Source: Caproicibacter sp047777415 (GTDB lineage: Bacteria > Bacillota > Clostridia > Oscillospirales > Acutalibacteraceae). Taken from it: a stretch of 64,000 nt of DNA. A program made the position numbers and the translations under genes. Numbering within the stretch: position 1 is the first letter of the stretch; every line of letters begins with the position of its first letter. Shown here piece by piece: positions 60,604 to 64,000 of the stretch. Below the pieces are notes generated by a model that made no database searches, was not told where the DNA came from, and saw nothing but the letters and a program-made list of their open reading frames with translations. The DNA lies in NCBI GenBank assembly GCA_047777415.1, contig JBKEEO010000001.1, positions 806,001 to 870,000 of the forward strand, written 5' to 3'.

Positions 60604-61953
60604 TCAGCCACCGATATAGAGGGACTTGTCTTTTGCGTACAAAATTTTCTGTTTACTATAAAGACTGGAGTAGCCGGAAAGCATGTAACTGATACCTGCA
60701 GCCAAAAGGTAATAGAGAATTCCTTGTTCGCCGAATACCTCAACGCTGAGGACAAACGCAGTAAGCGGGCAGTTTGTAACGCCGCAGAACACGGCCATGA
60801 ATCCGATGGAAGCACCGAACGATGATGAGAGACCGATCAGACTGCCCACAAAGGATCCGAGCGTAGCTCCAACAAAGAAAGCGGGGACAATCTCACCGCC
60901 GCGGAATCCGGCGCCCAATGTCAAAGCGGTAAAAATGAGCTTTAACAGGAACGCCTCCGGACGTGCACTGTGTTGGAAAGCAGCGGCAATTACATGACCG
61001 CCCATGCCGAGGTAGTCATTCCCAAAAATGAGTGCCAACAGAATAACCAGTACGCCGCCGACGGCGACACGTATGTATTGGTTTGGAATCAGCTTTTTGT
61101 ATAAATGGCCAGTGCCATGCATCACAAAGCAGTATAAAATGCTGACCAGCGCACAGAGAATTCCAAGTATGGTTACCTGAATCAGGGGAATAACTCCGAC
61201 GGAGGGTATTCCTGTTACGGCAAATTGAGTCTGCTCAGCGTGAAAGGACTGTGCAATTATCGCTGCGACAATGGATGCAACGGTACAAGGAACCAATGCC
61301 GAATAATACATTACTCCTACGGTAATGACTTCCATCACAAACAGAGTTGAAGTCAACGGTGTTCCAAACAAGGCGGAAAAACAGGCTGCCATGCCGCACA
61401 TGGTCACCACATGCAAATCCCGCTCGTCCAGATGGAACAGTTTCCCGATTCTATACCCCAAGCTGCCGCCCAACTGAAGTGCGGCGCCCTCACGGCCGGC
61501 GGAACCGCCAAACAAATGCGTCAGTGCCGTGGCTACGAAAATCAACGGCGCCATAACGGCAGGAATCGGCTGTGGTGACCGCACCGCTTCAATCACTAAA
61601 TCAGTGCCCCTCGGCTGCGTGATTTTACTGATGCGGTAAAAAAACACAATACCTAAACCGCCGAGTGGCAAAAGCCATATCAGCCAGCTGTGGACAGTGC
61701 GGAGATCCGTAACAAACTGAATACAAAAGTAAAATAGAGTACCCGCACTTCCGGCGATTGCGCCAATCAAAATGGAAAGCAGACCCCATTTTAGGAAAGC
61801 CTGAAGATTGGAAAACATATCCTTCGGCCGCCCGCACTGGCATGCAGCGAATTCACATAGTTGCCGTCGCCAAGTTTTGTGGTCAATTACTTTTTCGTTC
61901 GCATTGTTTTCAGCTTTCACACGATTTGATTTTCCGCGTTCAATTAAGCTCAT
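60604..61953 (-). CDS. ClC family anion channel/antiporter
   Basis: A 449-residue ClC-type membrane protein with about ten predicted membrane helices after a roughly 50-residue cytosolic N-terminus holding two Cys pairs. The conserved selectivity motif reads GGSAGREGAALQLGG (about 149-163), with Ala where most ClCs have Pro (GREGP), and the third filter motif is FRGGEIVPAFFVGA (about 355). The gating Glu in GREG is present. This GREGx form is shared by the fluoride-exporting CLC-F branch, but no fluoride riboswitch is present upstream, so the ion is uncertain. ATG 61953 follows AGGTG. No CBS domains. Confidence 0.85.
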   Translation of the reverse strand: MSLIERGKSNRVKAENNANEKVIDHKTWRRQLCEFAACQCGRPKDMFSNLQAFLKWGLLSILIGAIAGSAGTLFYFCIQFVTDLRTVHSWLIWLLPLGGLGIVFFYRISKITQPRGTDLVIEAVRSPQPIPAVMAPLIFVATALTHLFGGSAGREGAALQLGGSLGYRIGKLFHLDERDLHVVTMCGMAACFSALFGTPLTSTLFVMEVITVGVMYYSALVPCTVASIVAAIIAQSFHAEQTQFAVTGIPSVGVIPLIQVTILGILCALVSILYCFVMHGTGHLYKKLIPNQYIRVAVGGVLVILLALIFGNDYLGMGGHVIAAAFQHSARPEAFLLKLIFTALTLGAGFRGGEIVPAFFVGATLGSFVGSLIGLSSSFGASIGFMAVFCGVTNCPLTAFVLSVEVFGEQGILYYLLAAGISYMLSGYSSLYSKQKILYAKDKSLYIGG

Positions 61954-62127
61954 TGCATTCACCTAGTATTTATCTATGATAATTTCAGTATAAAGGCAAC
62001 AGATAAAATTATAACGATATAAAAGAAAATTTTCGTAGAATAAAGAATGAAAAAAGCAATTTTTGCAATTTTGTGGCTGCTCAACTGCAATCAGCTTTGC
62101 CAGCCGAGGAGTTAATTTTTTATCAAA

Positions 62128-62970
62128 TCATTCTCTGTCTGTCTTGTGGGTCAGTTCCCGATACAGTTCATTCTTTCTTCGTCCTGTTTGCGCTGCGGCC
62201 TGTTTTGCTGCGGCAGCTACGGAAAAGCCTCGGGCAATATAACCTCGTGCAAGTTCCAGCGCGTCTTCTGCGGAATATTTCATTTGCTTCGGTTCCGGTG
62301 CCCCCTCGATGACAAGCACAAACTCTCCCTTTGCGGTTTGTTGTGAATAGCGTGCTGCCGCCTCAGCGAGCGTTGTGCGTATGACTTCTTCGTGAATTTT
62401 CGTCAGTTCGCGCACAAGGGCAATCCGTCGATTGCCGCCCCACGCAGCAGCCATGTCTGCAAGTGTTGCTGCAAGTTTATGCGGCGCTTCGTAAAACACC
62501 ATGGTGCGTCGCTCTGATTTCAGCTGTTCCAGGTGCTCCCTGCGGCTTTTCTTGGAAACATTAAGAAATCCCTCAAAGGTAAAGCGCCCGGTTGGCAGAC
62601 CGGAAACTGCCAGAGCGGAAACAACTGCGCTGGGACCCGGTACTACAAAAACGGGAATTCCTCGCTCCGCGCACTGTGCAACCAGAAGCTCGCCCGGGTC
62701 GGAAATTGCCGGCATTCCGGCGTCTGTGACCAAAGCGCAGGTTTCCCCGGCTTCGATTCGGTCGCAAATGATGTTGCCTTTTTCGTATTTATTGTGTTCA
62801 AAGTAGGAGATCATCGGCTTTTTTATTCCGAAATGGTTTAAAAGTTTTACGGTGACACGCGTGTCTTCCGCTGCAATGAAATCCACATTTTCGAGAGTTT
62901 CTTTTGCACGGGGCGAAAAATCGGACAGGTTCCCAATCGGTGTGCCGACTACCACCAGTTTTCCGCTCAT
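62128..62970 (-). CDS. rsmI: 16S rRNA 2'-O-ribose methyltransferase RsmI
   Basis: RsmI methylates the ribose of C1402 in 16S rRNA with SAM. The 280-residue SPOUT-unrelated tetrapyrrole-methylase-like protein has VVGTPIGNLSDFSPRA (residues 6-21), AEDTRVTVKLLNHF (about 34-47), VTDAGMPAISDPGELLV (about 80-96), and PGPSAVVSALAVSGLP (about 110-125). These are the family signatures. Its start overlaps the stop of the upstream methyltransferase gene by 4 bp, so both are in one unit. Confidence 0.95.
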   Translation of the reverse strand: MSGKLVVVGTPIGNLSDFSPRAKETLENVDFIAAEDTRVTVKLLNHFGIKKPMISYFEHNKYEKGNIICDRIEAGETCALVTDAGMPAISDPGELLVAQCAERGIPVFVVPGPSAVVSALAVSGLPTGRFTFEGFLNVSKKSRREHLEQLKSERRTMVFYEAPHKLAATLADMAAAWGGNRRIALVRELTKIHEEVIRTTLAEAAARYSQQTAKGEFVLVIEGAPEPKQMKYSAEDALELARGYIARGFSVAAAAKQAAAQTGRRKNELYRELTHKTDRE

Positions 62971-63746
62971 ACTCGTCCCTCCTTGTAATCACCGTAAATT
63001 TTTAGCATTTCCTCAGAAAATCCGCCGTTCTCTGATTCAATAAAAAGCGTCGGTTCAACTTTAAGACCGGGTCGGCCGCCCCGGTTTGCCTGCAGCAGGA
63101 ACAGAAAGGGAGCTTTGCCTGCGCGCTGCTGCACAAACTGAAGGCGTTTTGGTTCCAGCCCAACAGAGCGCAGGGTGAGCATGGTATCGCACAGTCGTTC
63201 CGGGCGCAGGCAACAGAAAAAGCGCCCGCTCCAGCGCAAAAACGCCGCGGCCGCGGCTGCAATATCGGAAAAACCGCACGCAACTTCATGTCGTGCAATG
63301 CGCTGTTCCTCCCGTGCACTGTGTACGCCGGTATTGTTTGGTTTGTAGGGCGGATTGCAGGCAATGCGGTCCAGATTAAACGGAAGGGAACGGTTCTGCC
63401 TCAGAGTTTTAATATCTTCATGAATGACTTCTACTTGATTTTCCAGTTTGTTTAAACGGACCGACCGCTGTGCTAGATTGCAGGCTTCTTTCTGCAACTC
63501 CACTGCGTACACTCGGCGGGGATTGGAACGCGCGCACCATAAAAGAGGTATAGTTCCGCAGCCCGTGCCCAAATCTGCGCAGATTTCGCCGGGGCGCGGC
63601 ATGGAGAAGTTTGCAAGCAGAATCGTGTCGGTATTAAAGGTGTGATTTTTGCCGGTAATGACGGAAATTCCGGCGGAAAGAGGCTCCAGCTTTTCGCCGG
63701 TGCCCAGCGGGTCCCCCACTAAGCGGGGGGCACGGTGGTGTTCCAT
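62967..63746 (-). CDS. TrmN6-like tRNA(adenine-N6) methyltransferase
   Basis: A 259-residue class I SAM-dependent methyltransferase of the YabB/TrmN6 group. The SAM-binding motif is CADLGTGCGTIPLLW (about 56-70), and the catalytic IACNPPYKPNN (about 127-137) is the NPPY motif of N6-adenine enzymes. E. coli TrmN6 modifies A37 of tRNA1(Val). The gene is directly upstream of rsmI, which is the Bacillus yabB-yazA-rsmI neighbourhood without yazA. ATG 63746 is preferred with GGAGG upstream; TTG 63770 would also be in frame. Confidence 0.88.
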   Translation of the reverse strand: MEHHRAPRLVGDPLGTGEKLEPLSAGISVITGKNHTFNTDTILLANFSMPRPGEICADLGTGCGTIPLLWCARSNPRRVYAVELQKEACNLAQRSVRLNKLENQVEVIHEDIKTLRQNRSLPFNLDRIACNPPYKPNNTGVHSAREEQRIARHEVACGFSDIAAAAAAFLRWSGRFFCCLRPERLCDTMLTLRSVGLEPKRLQFVQQRAGKAPFLFLLQANRGGRPGLKVEPTLFIESENGGFSEEMLKIYGDYKEGRV

Positions 63747-63793
63747 GTATGGAGGCCCTCCTAATAGCAAATCAATTGTGCTTTACACAAAAG

Positions 63794-63827
63794 AAAAAAA
63801 GACGGTGCGCAAAGACGCTCCGTCTTT
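63794..63827 (-). terminator. Terminator after the ferredoxin gene
   Basis: AAAGACGG and CCGTCTTT pair on the minus strand, followed by TTTTTCTTTT. Confidence 0.85.
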
Positions 63828-63842
63828 CATCTGAATATGGAT

Positions 63843-64000
63843 TTAGTCTTCCGGTTTCGGGGCACCGACGGGGCAAACGCTTGCGCAAGAGCCGCACTCT
63901 GTGCAGGTGTCAGGATCAATCACGAACTTGCCGTCGCCTTCCGAAATTGCATTAACCGGGCATTCTGCTGCGCAGGCACCGCAGGAAATGCATTCGTCGC
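63843..64000 (-). CDS. 2[4Fe-4S] ferredoxin, C-terminal part
   Basis: The frame enters from the right edge and ends at TAA (63843-63845), giving 52 visible residues. Two clostridial cluster motifs are present: CISCGACAAECP (first) and CTECGSCASVCP (second), separated by 28 residues as in typical 8Fe ferredoxins. Only the first few residues are missing. This small protein carries low-potential electrons between, for example, pyruvate:ferredoxin oxidoreductase, hydrogenase and reductases. The flavoprotein at 39085, if ferredoxin-dependent, would need such a partner. Confidence 0.95.
   Translation of the reverse strand, partial: DECISCGACAAECPVNAISEGDGKFVIDPDTCTECGSCASVCPVGAPKPED

Noticed and set aside
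61954..62127. Searched for a fluoride riboswitch upstream of the ClC gene
   Set aside because: None of the conserved fluoride-riboswitch core could be matched on the minus strand.

Overview
The window looks like a chromosomal segment of an anaerobic, spore-forming, low-to-mid GC member of class Clostridia, most likely the Oscillospiraceae/Ruminococcaceae side. The evidence is gene content: sporulation and germination genes (GerAB-type permease, spoVAE, gpr, spoIIP, a BclB-like collagen exosporium protein), class III ribonucleotide reductase (nrdD/nrdG), a 2[4Fe-4S] ferredoxin, a hrcA-grpE-dnaK-dnaJ operon with a CIRCE element, and a T-box in front of hisS. Many genes start with TTG. No rRNA, tRNA, CRISPR array or prophage was seen. 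One IS1182-type insertion sequence is present.

Layout. 1-9.5 kb: end of a germination permease gene, secA, a flavoprotein, a HAD phosphatase, spoVAE, small membrane proteins, rpsT, gpr-spoIIP, and a Ser-rich surface protein. 9.5-11.1 kb: complete IS1182-type element with 41-bp terminal inverted repeats. 11.1-12.9 kb: marR-MFS efflux operon with a palindromic operator inside its promoter. 13-16 kb: lepA-hemW. 16.5-21.6 kb: hrcA-grpE-dnaK-dnaJ. 21.6-23.7 kb: ECF sigma factor and a membrane partner. 24-27.8 kb: peptide ABC importer (binding protein and two permeases, no ATPases) behind a long structured leader. 28-32 kb: cysteine desulfurase-thiI-cinA and an unknown gene. 32.3-33 kb: frameshifted BclB-like gene. 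33-35 kb: YmfI-like reductase and manA. 35-40.4 kb: a thiol/persulfide redox island. 40.5-44.7 kb: mutY, ldh-like, parA-comFB, UPF0340. 45-49.8 kb: mreC-mreD-pbp2-minD-mgsA. 49.8-55 kb: T-box, hisS, serine hydrolase, aspS, queH, aldo/keto reductase. 56-59 kb: nrdD-nrdG with an NrdR box. 59-64 kb: BTAD regulator, ClC transporter, rsmI, trmN6-like, ferredoxin.

How the parts work together. The redox island joins a divergent pair of units around a 31-bp palindrome: ccdA, a TlpA-like thioredoxin and a four-module CoA-disulfide reductase/rhodanese/TusA/DsrE protein on one side, and a thioredoxin reductase lacking the NADPH-binding signature plus thioredoxin on the other. The desulfurase-thiI pair supplies persulfide sulfur for tRNA thiolation. 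The T-box has overlapping Asp (GAC) and His (CAC) codons in its predicted specifier loop and precedes both hisS and aspS.

Most noteworthy: (1) a G6 homopolymer that breaks the collagen reading frame of the exosporium gene, where one added G restores a perfect Gly-X-Y register; (2) the overlapping GACAC specifier; (3) a leader of about 430 nt upstream of the peptide importer, with mutually exclusive GC helices and no riboswitch class I recognise; (4) the redox island and its palindrome.
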